From: Kitagawia praeruptora
Taxonomy: Eukaryota; Streptophyta; Magnoliopsida; Apiales; Apiaceae
Direction of reading: 5' to 3'
Assembly (NCBI GenBank): GCA_037693485.1
Contig: CM075353.1
Coordinates: 107,218,501-107,282,500, forward strand
Length of the DNA stretch: 64,000 nt
This document shows positions 10,858-24,115 of this stretch, piece after piece. Numbering within the stretch: position 1 is the stretch's first letter; each line of letters opens with the position of its first letter. The notes beneath the pieces were generated by a model, which saw only the letters and a list, made by a program, of their open reading frames with translations, did no database searches and was not told the DNA's origin. A program made the position numbers and the translations under genes.

Positions 10858-12598
10858 TGTTTACACAAAATCACGCAAGCGTACGTGGTCATAAGTAATA
10901 TAGAATTAAGTTGAGTTCGTTTCCACAGAGATCTGGTTTAGGTTTCAATTCAGTTATTGTACCTATGCAACAATGTATGGTTTTTATACACTGCTAAGAC
11001 AATTAAAAAATTTGGGTTTAGATTATCTAAATTAACTAAGAAGCAAATTAATAAACTAAGAATTAATTAACTACTGGAAATTAAAATCGAATTACTTATG
11101 CGAGAGAAAACATGGGATCCTAACTTCATTAAATACTTCGCTTAGATCTGACGCCCTTAATCACTTTGTGCAATGGTTATGATATCTGACTGACCAACAC
11201 GAAACAAGTACACGCTACCTGTCAGCATACGTATACCAAACTACCCATACATCCACAAAAGAGATAGAAAATGAATAGACACCAATTATGCTTAGACCAT
11301 ATATGTCTATAGAATTTGAAAACATAATGGTTGAAGATCAAGTTATCCATAAAGATCACACAGGGAAGTATAAGTATTCTCATCTTACACTACGAATCAC
11401 GTTGATAAACAATCATGAACCTAGCTATGCTAGCATGGCAAGTTCTAAAACTCAAGATCTACTTTCACTTCACAAGAGATTAACAGATTAAATGTTAGCT
11501 ACGCATCTAACAATTAAGCATAACCATACGAGGATATCAGATATACATCACACAAGATCTTTTAAGCATCAAGATACTAAATCTCCATAAATAAATCCGT
11601 TAGAATCCCATGACAACGATTAGTTCATAATCAAACCGCTCGTCAACATGGGATCTGATGTAACCATGATAATAAACAAAGTTTTAAAGATTACAAATAA
11701 ACTAGAGTAATGAGTTAAGAAAACAAATCCTAAATATCCAAGAGTTTTGCCTAATTTAGAAGAAAACAAAAGTAGATCTAGATCTCTGTTGCTTGTCACG
11801 AGCGTTGGAATCCTTTTTCGATTATGTTTCTCCGTCTCTCGGCTCTCTCTGTGTTATGGAGGGCGTTGGTACAAATTATGATGGTAGGATGTGTTTATAT
11901 AGGCTACGGGAGTCTTTTCCAGCAAGAAACTACCAAAACAGAATTATAATAGAATTTCTGCAGTTCAGCACAAAATACGTTTCCTAAACTGATTCTATTT
12001 TGAAGGAAAATTCGTAACTGACTTTTCTTCAGAATTTATGGGCCGTTCCAGTTGTAATTGGACATCTGAACCACTTTAGAATGAAAGAGAATTCCGTTAT
12101 ATTCGCATGGACTGTAAGATCATCCAAAACGGACTTATAGAACTCAAGATATTGCCCAAACAGTGAATCAGGATTTTTAGGATAGAAATTCGGAATTTCC
12201 AGAATAGGTCCTGCGCTGCAGCGCGCCTGGTGATCTGTCCAAGATTGTAGAAAATTTTTTTGTCTTCGCGTGAGCTATAAGATCGTCAGAATCGGACTTG
12301 TAGAACTCCAGATATGGCCAAAATAGTGAAGACTGCGCAACCTACCCAGAAAATCCAAATTTTACACAATTTGCTCCTTTCTCCTCCGTTTTCTCTTCCC
12401 ATTCTTTTGCCACTTCCCGTTCTTCAGTTCTTGAGCACGAATCCACCATGAAACATGCAAATGTATCTCCCCACTTCAAGATAGTAACCCTGCACCATTC
12501 TTACTAAAAACGAATAAAAAACACGACATACTTGAGGCCAAGTTAATCAATTTATGCCAATACGAAGCGTTCCAAGTGGATATAAAATCCACTTATCA
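10858..12598 (-). mobile_element. Solo LTR of an Athila-type Gypsy element
   Basis: The sequence runs TGTTTACACAAAATC...CCACTTATCA on the plus strand, so TG...CA in both readings. It is flanked by GTTAC at 10853-10857 and again at 12599-12603, an intact 5-bp target duplication. The length is 1741 bp. It is closely similar to 16792-18549, which adjoins a Gypsy primer-binding site on its low-coordinate side, so this LTR belongs to a minus-strand element. Flanking the solo LTR on both sides is the A/T-rich tandem repeat, not element-internal sequence. Confidence 0.85.
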
Positions 12599-13212
12599 GT
12601 TACTTTATTTAACTTAATATACTTATTTATATAATACAGTTTGCTAATGTAAATAACTAAATTTTTAGTTAAATGGACCAAATTTTGTAATAATATTCAT
12701 TTTTAATATTGATTTTGATTAGCAAGTAGCAAATTAGCCATATCCATGAGCATTAGTTACATCTGACTAACCTTTTTGGGTGATTTTATCAACGGATAAG
12801 ACTCATACAACGTGAAGAGAAATTAATTTCAACTTGTGAATTATAGTCCACACACTATGTACTCTGCTCTAAATTATTTACAATGTGTCACTGCTGCTTT
12901 TGAAGATCTGTTCCTACATGGGTGCATCATTTTTCACACTGGTTTAGTGCTACTAAGCTGTCTATCTTATCTTCTCCTAAGAAATATGTTTTGTACTCTC
13001 GGAAGACATGCTATATATGTCTGGCTACCATGAAACGTGGGGATGGCAGTGTTATTTTCTCTACAGAGTGTTCACATTCCTTCCATGCTATTTCCACTGT
13101 AGAGTGTTCACATTCCTTCCATTATCAATACATTACGTCAAATTTTAGACAAAAGTGGAAAACAATTTCATGGCAAGCTACTACTCTGGAACCTCTTCCT
13201 GGAACACCTCCA
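12599..13212 (+). pseudogene. Truncated duplicate of the WAV3-like RING pseudogene and its 5' flank
   Basis: This stretch repeats 18550-19153 almost exactly. It contains A/T repeat DNA, then from about 12836 coding-like sequence with CYICLATMKRGDG and ECSHSFHYQY. It stops at the words EPLPG near 13205, exactly where it is joined to Gypsy internal DNA. It is a broken copy. A short internal duplication of the 'agagtgttcacattcc' phrase (encoding ECSHSF twice) is shared with the 18.8-kb copy, so it predates the large duplication. Confidence 0.75.
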
Positions 13213-14399
13213 TCATCATTCGAGTTAGACATGAATTCATACTTTATTACTACAACTATGACACAAAATACTATACACAACAACGCATGGTTATTTAACC
13301 GTGCAATGGATGAGACCCCGAAAGGCTTATACAATAATACCCATGTAGCGAGCGTTAGGTTAGTGGATCCCAGACTATAAAAGCCTTAGGTCACTAGGCA
13401 CAAAGTCCCCGCGAACTTAATTGCTCTAGTATTAAAGAGCTCACTCTAGTAAGTTTTGCATTTAAACAATACACATAACTCTCTTTTTTTTTTCTTTTTT
13501 TTCTTTTTGACTCTTTTTTCTGATTTTTTTTATATATGCAACCTGGAATGAGAATTCTCAATTCCAACCCTAGACTACTCATATAAATATGAGCCGACTA
13601 CTAACCATTTGACGCCTAACCATTATTTACAACTATTAACAACTAGCATGAACTCCCTGTTTTCCCCCAAACTTAGACTTAAGTGTTCCTACTCTATCAA
13701 GGGAATAACGAAAATTCTAAATATAAACAAGTGATTAAATCTAAAACAACCAAACAAGCATGACCTCAACCTAGCCCAAAAGCAAACGATGAGATTGTGT
13801 AAAAATTTTTGTTTCCGAAACATGCAAGTCAATTCCTAGGAACTATAAATCAACCCTCCACTCATCATTACCACACTCAATTAGACATTGACCTTCCAAT
13901 CAGAATTAGTTCATTCTAAGGGATCATAAAAAATGCATGCCATGCAAATGCAACTAGAATGGACTCACATGGTATACGAAAACAAAATAACAGAATGCCA
14001 TACATGAAACAAACATAAATAATACAAACGAACATGCATGAATTACTACTAATATGCAAAATATGATATCTATATGAACATAATGAGATGAGAATTAATA
14101 ACTACTACACACTACTTATCCCCTAAACCACCCCCAAACTTAGAATATTCAATGTCCCCATTGAATTGAAGGTAAGACAAGGGATAACAGGAAACATACC
14201 TAATTGTCGGCAGGATAACCCTCCTCGGGTGGTGAATCTAGCGGTGGATACTGAGCATGAGTTCCAAAAACAGGCCAAGTGACCTCTACACCCTCCGCAC
14301 GAAAATAGTAATATTTTATTGAAAGCAAGAAATCCATGGGTTGCCTCCCAAGAAGCGCCTTTGTTTAAAGTCTTTAGCTAGACATGACAATGGCTTTTT
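13213..14399 (-). mobile_element. Athila-type internal DNA, non-coding part
   Basis: Lies between the duplicated host piece and the gag remnant. It has no protease, reverse transcriptase or integrase. It contains pyrimidine-rich tracts (13485-13530) and two 'cccccaaacttaga' phrases of the kind often seen near the 3' side of such elements. The expected 3' LTR does not follow; the sequence ends abruptly at the breakpoint near 13212. Confidence 0.5.
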
Positions 14400-16646
14400 C
14401 TCTTGAAAATTTCTACACCGTATCTCTATAAGGCCATTTAATTATCTTTTTCGGGGCTACATCCTTGATGATAAGTTTCAGCCTTCTTTGCTCCTAAAAA
14501 GTATCAGTAACATTGTTCTCTTCACTACCTGACAAGTTAACAACAAAAATAATAGGCAAAGTAGATGATTGACCCAAATATGCATACCTCGGGTGATCTG
14601 GTAGTTTAAGCTCGAATTTGGAAGCTTCTTCAACATGATGATTTTCATTATTAACCACCAAAGACTGATCAAGAGTGGACATAGACGGATTAGGAACGGA
14701 AGTGGGTGGTTCACCAATAGAAGTCTTAACAACAGACTTAGGATCAACAGAACAATCCTAAAGTTGAATTTCATGCTTAGAACAAATAGCATTTAATTCC
14801 TCTAATATCTCATCAGAAGTAAAATTCCTATACAACTCATGAAGATCTTTATTACCCTCATACTTTAACAAAACATCTTCCTCAAGAAAAGACTCAATTG
14901 CATTATCCTCAAGATTTGACCATGAAACATCCTCATCGAGAATCCCAAAGATCAGACATGCCTAATTCGTCATCTTCAGTATCAGACTTTCCTTGTAAAG
15001 TAACATCTAATGGATCCGACTTCAACATCTGATCAAATGCTTTATTCTGGCCAGTATCAACCCCTTCCACTCTAAAGCACTCTTCATCCTCTGCCGGAAT
15101 TTGAATAGCCTTGAACACATTAAAAGTGACATTCTCATCTAGCGGATCAGCCACCAAGTCAGATTTTTCAATTTCGCACCCTGCAGATTTTTCAACCAGC
15201 TGATTCTACACTTCTTCATCTTCCTTAGCTGCTGATTTTTAATCGGTTATAACCTTTTCGCTTCTCAAAGTAACTTTCTTCACCTGTTCATGGACAACTT
15301 TCCTCCCTGGATTAGCCTCCGTGTCACAAGGAAGCACTCCCTGTGGCCTATTTAGCAAAGAAGTAGCAATCTGATCAATCTGATTTTCCAAGATCTTAAG
15401 CGAGATAGCTTGACTTTTGCACATCAATCTCAACTCCTCAAGTCCGGATTTTTCAGAAGTGGAATGCCCAGAACTAGCATATGAATGTTGTTGCTGAAAA
15501 CCCAGAGGTTGAAATTTCTTAGAGGCATACTGTTGCTGAAAATTCTGAACTTGCTGCTGCTGAAAAATCTGAGGATTGTAAGGTTGAGCTCTATAATGCT
15601 GACCTTGAAATTGCTGATAAGGTTGTTGTGGTTGTAGCATGCCACCCTGATTATTGCTCCAACTGAAATTCAGATGATTTCTATTGCTCGGATGATAAGT
15701 ACTCGGGGCTGGCTGTTGCTGATTCTGAAAGTTGCTCAAAAGATTCAGTAGAGATGGCACATTGATTCGTCTCATGTGCGCCTGCACATAGCTCACAAAC
15801 ACTAGCTACCTGACGAATCCCATGATTTTACAAAGAGTCTATTTTCATATTCAATGCCTCTGGCTGAGCTGCTAAAGCTGTGGCTGCATTAACATCAAGA
15901 AGTCCTGCCACTTTTTGTTGTGGCATTCTCTGATTTGAATTCTGATATTCATTTATTGCCATCATCTCGATTAGAACATAGGCCGCCTCATAGCTCTTAG
16001 CCCATAATGCTCCTCCCGAAGCTGCATCCACCATCTGTCTCGATTGCCATCCTAACCCATTGTAAAAACAGTTGATTACCATCCAGTTCGGCATGCCATG
16101 ATGAGTACACTTTTTAAGCATCTCCTTATAGCGCTCCCAAGCCTCACGCAAAGATTTTCCAGATTGCTATGCAAATTGAGTAAGAGTGTTCCTGATTGCT
16201 GTAGTTTTAGCCATGGGGAAGAATTTAGTAAGAAACTTCTGAGCAAGATCCTCCCATGTAGTAATGGAACCGGCTGGTAAAGAGTGTAACCAGCCCTTAT
16301 CCTTATCCCTCAAAGAGAATGGGAAAAGTCTTAATTTGACAGCATCTTCCGACACACCGTTGAACTTGAAAGTGTCGCAGATCTCAATAAAGTCCCGAAT
16401 GTGCATATTAGGATCTTCCATTGAAGCACCCCCAAACTAAACCGAATTCTGCACCATCTGAATTGTGCTAGGCTTGATTTCGAAAGTATTAGCTGCAATG
16501 GCTGGCCTGACAATGCTAGATTGAATGTCATTGATCTTCGGCTAAGAATAGTCCTTCAAAGCCTTAGTTGCTGCTCCTGCTCGTTCTCCCATATCTTTAG
16601 CTGCTTCAAGTTCTTCTTCTGCACGAGTTTGAGAACGTGTTCGCAT
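14400..16646 (-). pseudogene. Athila-type Gypsy gag pseudogene
   Basis: The minus strand starts ATG at 16646 (MRTRSQTRAEEELEAA), has stops near 16545 and 16440, then continues with the Gypsy gag core at 16421-16167 (FPFSLRDKDKGWLHSLPAG, TTWEDLAQKFLTKFFP), AWERYKEMLKKC and DAASGGALW at about 16150-15950, and a glutamine-rich tail at 15800-15500. The part near 14630-14560 (FELKLPDHPRYAYLGQ) matches the stretch that precedes reverse transcriptase in Athila-like polyproteins. Several frameshifts and stops are present, and pol is absent. Gag would form the virus-like particle; this copy cannot encode it intact. Confidence 0.85.
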
Positions 16647-16767
16647 ACACGTCCAAGTACCTAAAACACCAAGAAACAAACAAACTAAGTAAGAAAATCC
16701 GAGTCAGTGAACTCTAACGACCACTGATGACAAACACATATATAAACTAAAAATAAAACACCGATGA

Positions 16768-16785
16768 TCCCCGGCAGCGGCGCAA
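16768..16785 (-). promoter_or_regulatory. Primer-binding site of the Gypsy element
   Basis: On the minus strand the sequence is TTGCGCCGCTGCCGGGGA, six bases from the LTR end. It resembles TGGCGCC-type sites complementary to a tRNA 3' end, as used by Athila elements (probably tRNA-Asp). This fixes the element's orientation as minus and 16792-18549 as its 5' LTR. Confidence 0.75.
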
Positions 16786-16791
16786 AAAACT

Positions 16792-18549
16792 TGTTTACAC
16801 AAAATCACGCAAGCGTACGTGGTCACAAGTAATATAGAATTAAGTTGGGTTCATTCCCACAGAGATCTGGTTTAGGTTTCAATTCAGTTATTGTACCTAT
16901 GCAATAATGTATGGTTTTTATCCACTGCTAAGACAATTAAGAAATTTGGGTTTTGATTATCTAAATTAACTCATAAGCAAATTAATAAACTAAGAATTAA
17001 TTAACTACTGGAAATTAAAATCGAATTACTTATGCGAGAGAAAACATGGGATCCTAACTTCATTAAATACTTCGCTTAGATCTGACGCCCTTAATAACTT
17101 TTTGCAATGGTTATGATATCTGATCGAACAACACGAAACAAATACACACTACCTATCAGCATACGTATACCAAACTACCTATACATCCACAAAAGAGATA
17201 GAAGATGAATAGACACCAATTATGCTTAGACCCTATATGTCTATAGAATTTGAAAACATAATGGTTGAAGAACAAGTTATCCATAAAGATCACACAGGGC
17301 AGTATAAGTATTCTCATCTTACACTACGAATCACGTTGATAAACAATCATGAACCTATGCTAGCATGGCAAGTTCTAAATCTCAAGATCCACTTTCACTT
17401 CAAAAGAGATTAACAGATTAGATGTTAGCTACGCATCTAACAATTAAGCATAACCATACGAGGATATCAGATATACATCACACATAGATCTTTTTAGCAT
17501 CAAGATACCAAAGCTCCATAAATAAATCCGTTATAATCCCATGACAACGATTAGTTCATAATCAAACCGCTCGTCATCATGGGATCTGATGAAACCATGA
17601 TAATAAACAAAGTATTAAAGATTACAAATAAACTAGAGTAATGAGTTAAGAAAATAAATCCCAAAAACATCCAAGTGTTTCGCCTAATTTAGAAGAAAAC
17701 AAAAGTAGATCTAGATCTCTGTTGCTTGTCACGAGCGTTGGAATCCTTCTTTGATTATGTTTCTCCGTCTCTCGGCTCTCTCTGTGTTATGGAGGGTGTT
17801 GGTACGAATTATAATGATAGGATGTATTTATATAGGCCACGGGAGTCTTGTCCAGCAAGAAACTACCAAAACAGAATTATAGTAGAATTTCTGCAGTTCA
17901 GCACAAAATACGTTTCCTAAATTGATTCTATTTTGAAGGAAAATTCGTAACTGACTTTTCTTCAGAATTTCTGGACCGTTCCAGTTGTATTTGGACATCT
18001 GAACCACTTTAGAATGAAAGAGAATTCCGTTGTCTTCGCGTGGACTGTAAGATCATCCAAAACGTACTATAGAACTCAAGATATGCCCCAACAGTGAATA
18101 AGGATTTTCATGATAGAAATTCGGAATTTCCAGAATAGGTCCTGCGCCGCAGCACACTTAGCCATGCCGCAGCGCACTTGGTGATCTGTCCAAGATTGTA
18201 GAAAATTTTGTTGTCTTCGCGTGAGTTGTAAGATCGTCATAATCGGACTTGTAGAACTCCATATATGACCAAAACAGTGAAGACTGCGCAATCTACCCAG
18301 AAAATCCGAATTTTACACAATTTGCTCCTTTCTCCTCCGTTTTCTCTTCTGATTCTTTTGCCACTTCCCGTTCTTCAGTTCTTGAGCGTGAATCCACCAT
18401 GAAATATGCAAATGTATCTCCCCACTTCAAGATAGTAACCATGCACCAATCTTACTAAAAACGAATCAAAAACACGACATACTTGAGTCCGAGTTAATCA
18501 ATTTAAGCCAATACGAAGTGTTCCAAGTGGATATAAAATCCACTTATCA
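16792..18549 (-). mobile_element. 5' LTR of the Athila-type element
   Basis: 1758 bp, TGTTTACAC...CACTTATCA on the plus strand, followed by GTTAC (18550-18554). It is highly similar to the solo LTR but with scattered substitutions and a small extra GC-rich block near 18150-18180. The two LTRs are therefore not of very recent origin relative to each other. Inside, a block of about 120 bp beginning 'cttcgcgtg' is repeated in tandem (near 18035 and 18215). Confidence 0.85.
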
Positions 18550-19574
18550 GTTACTTTATTTAACTTAATATACTTATTTATATAATGCATTTTGCTAATA
18601 TAAATAACTAAATTTTTAGTTAAATGGACCAAATTTTGTAATAATATTCATTTTTAATATTGATTTTGATTAGCAAGTAGCAAATTAACCATATCCATGA
18701 GCATTAGTTACATCTGACTAATCTTTTTGGGTGATTTTATCAACGGATAAGACTCATACAACATGATGAGAAATTAATGTCAACTTGTGAATTATAGTCC
18801 ACACACTATGTACTCTGCTCTAAATTATTTACAATGTGTCACTGCTGCTTTTGAAGATCTGTTCCTACATGGGTGCTTCATTTTGCACACTGGTTTAGTG
18901 CTACTAAGCTGTCTATCTTATCTTCTCCTAAGAAATATGTTTTGTACTCTCGGAAGACATGCTATATATGTCTGACTACCATGAAACGTGGGGATGGCAC
19001 TGCTATTTTCTCTACAGAGTGTTCACATTCCTTCTATGCTATTTTCACTGTAGAGTGTTCACATTCCTTCCATTATCACTGCGTTGCGTCAAATTTTAGA
19101 CAAAAGTGGAAAACAATTTCATGGCAAGCTACTACTCTGGAACCTCTTCCTGGAAGATCTAGAATCAATCATGTGGATTTGTCGTAGAATGGTGATAATG
19201 GTTTACTGACAGTTGCACGTTGACTGCCTCTTCGTCATACTCTTAAACGACTTGCTGCACTACTATTTCAGTCTCCTGAGCCCGCTATCTTTAATGACTA
19301 ACGAATCCTTAGATCACAAAATAGAAGAGGCTGAGAAAATTTTAATAGTTAAAAGTCTTGTAAATGTGGAATCATGAACAACCATAATGGTCAAAAATTA
19401 CCCAGAAGTTCCAACAGTCCCACAGTTCATGCTTATGATAACTTCATTGTCCTGATCCAAGTGAAGGCCCCTGCTTCATTTTCATGTCATAGTCATAGTA
19501 TTGATCAGTCTAACGTGTCTCCAATTCCTCAAACTCCTCGTGCTTCTGTACACCTAGCTCAGGAAACAATATAA
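18550..19574 (+). pseudogene. WAV3-like RING/VWA E3 ubiquitin ligase pseudogene
   Basis: From about 18787 the plus strand carries a RING-like motif (CYICLTTMKRGDGTAIF, ECSHSFHYHCVASNFRQKWK), then LEPLPGRSRINHVDLS, stop codons near 19185 and 19220, LFQSPEPAIFND, another stop, and at about 19435 AYDNFIVLIQVKAPAS. This order matches the RING domain and the linker before the von Willebrand A domain in plant WAV3-type ligases. A 14-residue duplication disrupts the RING, and the final CxxC of the finger is missing. Several in-frame stops make it dead. The VWA domain itself is not seen. Confidence 0.65.
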
Positions 19575-20340
19575 TTACCTATAATATTTATCTATTGGCC
19601 AGCATATAAAACCAATTGATGTAATGCAAACCAAGATAACAAACTCCATCCATTTCAAAACCAAGAGTGCATCTTGAGTTGTTAAAATGAAAGCAAAAAT
19701 GCACCAAAATTCAATGAAGGAAAGTCGTCATCTTGGTTCTTGGCCATATATACAATATGTTGATATCAAATTTACTGCTCATAGTGGATGCCATAGTTTA
19801 CAAATGATGCAAGGTTTCAGTCTCTATGAAACATATTTTAACTTATTTTTCTTTTTAAAAGAAATATGAGGGGAGGGGGGAATCTACAATTCACTATTTA
19901 AAGCCGAAAAGAGGAATGTTAGAGTTAAACTGGAAAAAGAAAGATGCAGAAATCACAAAAGAAATTTATACAGTCATTTAGTAGCAGAATTGAACTACCT
20001 TTGAAAGTCGAGTGCTCAAGAGGTGGCAAAGGTGATCCTAGTGCTAGAAGAGGTCGAGTTCGATTCTCACCTTCCCCGCCCCTAGACTTAAAAATATTAC
20101 TACCAGGATATTTGGACATCACTCAAAGACGCATGTATTCTACAAAAAGTTCACGTATGGTCAGAAAAAAAACTTTTGCGACGTGACATCTTATACATAA
20201 GTTAACACACAAATTGTCATTGGTAACTGTCACTATTCAAGCTAATAAATTATCCAAACAAAACTTTGAAGCAAGGAAACATTAGTCAGATGCGAAATTG
20301 GATGACATAGTTAAGGAAAGAAACTTATATGTACGCAAGA
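19575..20340. other. Intergenic DNA with a possible SINE
   Basis: Mostly non-coding. Around 20005-20082 the plus strand has a tRNA-like phrase ending in a B-box-like GAGTTCGATTCTC, with weak A-box similarity some 40 bases upstream. This could be a decayed tRNA-derived SINE; no poly(A) tail or target duplication was found. Confidence 0.35.
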
Positions 20341-20362
20341 AGATAAGAGAGGATAAACACAC

Positions 20363-20517
20363 CAGTCTTTTAAGCTCAAGTAAGTCGATTAGCTCATAAT
20401 ACACATATGCAGCAGCACCATAAACAGCATCTTTGAGAAGTAAACCCTGGGTGATTTCAGATACTGGAGAAGGACACCCATTCATTGCCCCTTGAAGAAT
20501 AGAAACCACAACAGGAC
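20363..20517 (-). pseudogene. Importin-11-like exon fragment
   Basis: The minus strand reads GPVVVSILQGAMNGCP, EITQGLLLKDAVYGAAAYVY and YEL, bounded by an AG at 20518-20519 and a GT at 20361-20362. This is a well-conserved stretch in plant importin-11-type (ARM/HEAT repeat) nuclear import receptors. Near the 3' end the frame appears shifted, so the expected FKDW reads differently. I could not find other exons of the gene nearby, so this is probably an isolated relic. Confidence 0.65.
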
Positions 20518-20529
20518 CTTGTGAAGAAA

Positions 20530-22501
20530 AGCGGGGGTGTAAGAGAAGGATAGGTCAGTGGAGTATGAAGAAAAAAATAATGTGTAAATATAAGATTTGT
20601 GAAAGATACATGGAGGAAGGAATGAGCTTTCATGTCAAAGTTGGTTCCACCGGTTCTTAGAGCGATCAGGTATAGACCAAAGAACAACACTACGTACTGA
20701 GTAGGATTAGCTGAAGGACATATATACCATCAACACACTTAGGAGTTATAAAAACAGGAATTGATGCAGAGAGAGTTAGTGTGCACATTCCCTATTCAAC
20801 ATGGCAAAAGATGCAAGGGATTAACAAATCTATAGAAGTGAAAAATATAAGCTTCAACTTTGAATATATCTTAAAATATGAAATAGAGTATACACCAAAC
20901 ATTAGTCATTCACTTCAACCTAATGAAATTCAAGGTATCTAGAAACTATATTTAAAGATAATAAAGTCTGACTTGATACAGCTCAATCGAAGAACCAAGA
21001 AGAGTAGGATATCCCGTAACTTTCCTGTAAATACCAAAATAATCAAAACTACTTTATGGAATATGCGATCTTACGTATAGATATTTCCAAATGATCTGGA
21101 GAATAATAATCAATTATCAAAAGGAATCCATCAGGTTTTTCCCACCAACAATGGGCTCAGACGGGAACCAATCTACAAACAGTGTAATGCTTATTTACGA
21201 CACGAAATTTTTAAAAAATTGGGTCAAGTACTTAACAATACCTGGTCTGCGCAAACCAAGATGTTCTAAATCTGGAACTAACACTGTGATGTCTCTATTT
21301 TTATCACCGCATGATTCTGTTATAAATGATTTAACGCCAAAAATCGTTGGTGATCTGTGGAGACAACTTCCGCTATTATGGCGGTCTACCAGATTCAAAG
21401 ATTTCCACGAATGTTTTGTTTTGCCTGCATAAGGCATGCCATGAGAAAGTGTTCACAAATTATAATTAAATATTTATAGTTGTCAAAAAAGGATCAATAC
21501 CATGTGTTTAAACCAAAATATTTATAGTTGTCAGGTTTAATGAGACCATGATCCAATTAATTTAGAACAATTAGAGCAAGTATATAGAAGTACAATTTGC
21601 ACTATCCAAAGTTCATACCACCAAAAATGTTTTGTCATTAACATTTAATGTGAAATGCCAATCGCTTTAAACATAGAGTGACTTGAGAAAATATTTTAGA
21701 AATAGAATGAAAACAATACCTGAAAATATCATGGACCAGTACTCGCGACATTAACATTTTGATTATTTAGTTTAACATTATCTAATCCAAAATCTGCGTG
21801 CTGTGTAATCCCAACCGGGAATCCAATATTTGAATCTTCCAATTTCACCTGAGGCCTGCACACTATAAATTTCGAAACTATAAGTAATAACACGAATGAT
21901 ATACCAACAAAGCCGTAGAAACACAATATTAATATCGTTTTATTATTTGTGTCAAATTCTTAGATTTGTATTTTAATCAAATGTCATACATCTTAAAGAC
22001 CCTGCATCATAATATATTAACGTTCCGGATACTTATAACAAAAGATCTGACGAAAATTCGTGAAATTGGAAATCATTGGTTGTACCCACACCTGAATTGA
22101 GACCAATTGAGCTACTCAATCAGGAAGCCTTTAGGGTCTGTTAACTGAGCGAAACAATGTTCCAACAAAAATGGACCAGGCCAAATACTTCCATTTCCGA
22201 TCCAATATAGAGCCTCACTTTTCCATTTCCCATATATTACAGAATTTCACCAAGTATAGTTCAATATACATAATGCAGAATTAATCAGTTAATTAGTATT
22301 TTAGAGTTAATCAGTTAATCAACATAACTATCACCATTGCAGAGTTAATCAGTTAATCAACTTGAATGACTATAACAAACTCGCTAATCTAACTTCACTA
22401 ATCAAAATAAACCTAGGTTATCGAATAAACACTTGATGAATATGACAACATGATAGCAATGAACAATATGATTCTTGTTTTTCTTTGTTCTATTGAGACT
22501 A
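20530..22501. other. Intergenic DNA with unrecognised exon-like pieces
   Basis: The minus-strand stretch 21195-21437 (DITVLVPDLEHLGLRRPG) and its continuation near 21080-21180 (FVDWFPSEPIVGGKNLMDSF) read like former coding exons. I do not recognise the family. Near 22280-22365 the phrase 'ttaatcagttaatca' is repeated three times. The rest is A/T-rich. Confidence 0.35.
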
Positions 22502-22607
22502 CCATATCCACAGAAAGATTGCCCTTCCAAATAAAAATTCGAGATTGCAAAATGAATAGGAAGAGATGCGAGTATTTGTGATGAGAAGAAGAGAGGGGCT
22601 GGGTGGG

Positions 22608-22615
22608 TTTATATA
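22608..22615 (-). promoter_or_regulatory. TATA box in the left palindrome arm
   Basis: On the minus strand, CACTATATAAACC, identical in context to the TATA box of the intact CAD-like gene. It points away from the palindrome centre, toward lower coordinates. Confidence 0.6.
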
Positions 22616-24107
22616 GTGATGCAACTGATGGGGTAGTAGAAACTTCGATAACTTCGATGTGATGCTGCTGAGGATAGAGACAAATCACAAACAGCAACTA
22701 TAAAATTCTTGTGCATGGATGAGTTTGGATAGGATGGATAGGATCAGTTTAAATTTTTATTAAATTCTTTTTATTTTCTGATTTTTTGGATCTTATATAG
22801 CCATATAGGAAATTTTTTTTGGCTGTTTTACAATTTAAAAATTGAAAGACATATAATTTATGCTAACTTAACTTATAATCCGTGTAATATAAAAAACAAC
22901 TAAATAGGGCCAACCTACTTTCTTATTTAAATTCATATAAGGATTAGGATATGATTCATCTAAATTTTCATCCAAATTTATTAAATTTTTTAGATCGAAT
23001 TTAATCAAATTAAATATTGCATTTTTTTAAAACGAATCAATATTCGTTTAATTAGGATCTTGGTATAAATTCAATTAATATTTTTATAAAATTAAAATTT
23101 ATAATAATATTAAAATCTTGAATATAGAAAAAAAAAAATTTAAGACGCAGGAATTAACATTCCAATACAAGAAGCGTAAAAGATTAAAAATCAAAAATAA
23201 ATATCCATCAATCTTAAAATATATTAAAAGAAAATTTAAATCTTATCGAATTCTTATCGAATTGGACTTTTTTTGGAACGAAAATATTATATTTAAATCT
23301 ATATCTGATTATAAGTTATCATATCGGATCGAATCGAAGCACGTATACATAAGGACAAAAAAATACTAATATGTATACGTGCTTCGATTCGATCCGATCT
23401 GATAACTTATAATCAGATATAGATTTAAATATAATATTTTCGTTCCAAAAAAAGTCCAATTCGATAAGAATTCGATAAGATTTAAATTTTCTTTTAATAT
23501 ATTTTAAGATTGATGGATATTTATTTTTGATTTTTAATCTTTTACGCTTCTTGTATTGGAATGTTAATTCCTGCGTCTTAATTTTTTTTTTTTTTCAATA
23601 TTCTAGATTTTAATATTATTATAAATTTTAATTTTATAAAAATATTAATTGAATTTATACCAAGATCCTAATTAAACGAATATTGATTCGTTTTAAAAAA
23701 ATGCAATATTTAATTTGATTAAATTCGATCTAAAAAATTTAATAAATTTGGATGAAAATTTAGATGAATCCTATCCTAATCCTTATATGAATTTAAATAA
23801 GAAAGTAGGTTGGCCCTATTTAGTTGTTTTTTATATTACACGGATTATAAGTTAAGTTAGCATAAATTATATGTCTTTCAATTTTTAAATTGTAAAACAG
23901 CCAAAAAAAATTTCCTATATGGCTATATAAGATCCAAAAAATCAGAAAATAAAATGAATTTAATAAAAATTTAAACTGATCCTATCTATCCTATCCAAAC
24001 TCATCCATGCACAAGAATTTTATAGTTGCTGTTTGTGATTTGTCTCTATCCTCAGCAGCATCACATCGAAGTTATCGAAGTTTCTACTACCCCATCAGTT
24101 GCATCAC

Positions 24108-24115
24108 TATATAAA
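24108..24115 (+). promoter_or_regulatory. TATA box of CAD-like copy 1
   Basis: TATATAAA preceded by gcatcac, the same context as in copies 2 and 3. It lies about 110 bases upstream of the first remaining in-frame ATG of the broken copy 1. Confidence 0.65.

Noticed and set aside
23118..23369. 83-codon plus-strand ORF in the palindrome's left arm
   Set aside because: Lys/Ile-rich translation of A/T-rich promoter DNA with no homologous frame kept in copies 2 and 3.
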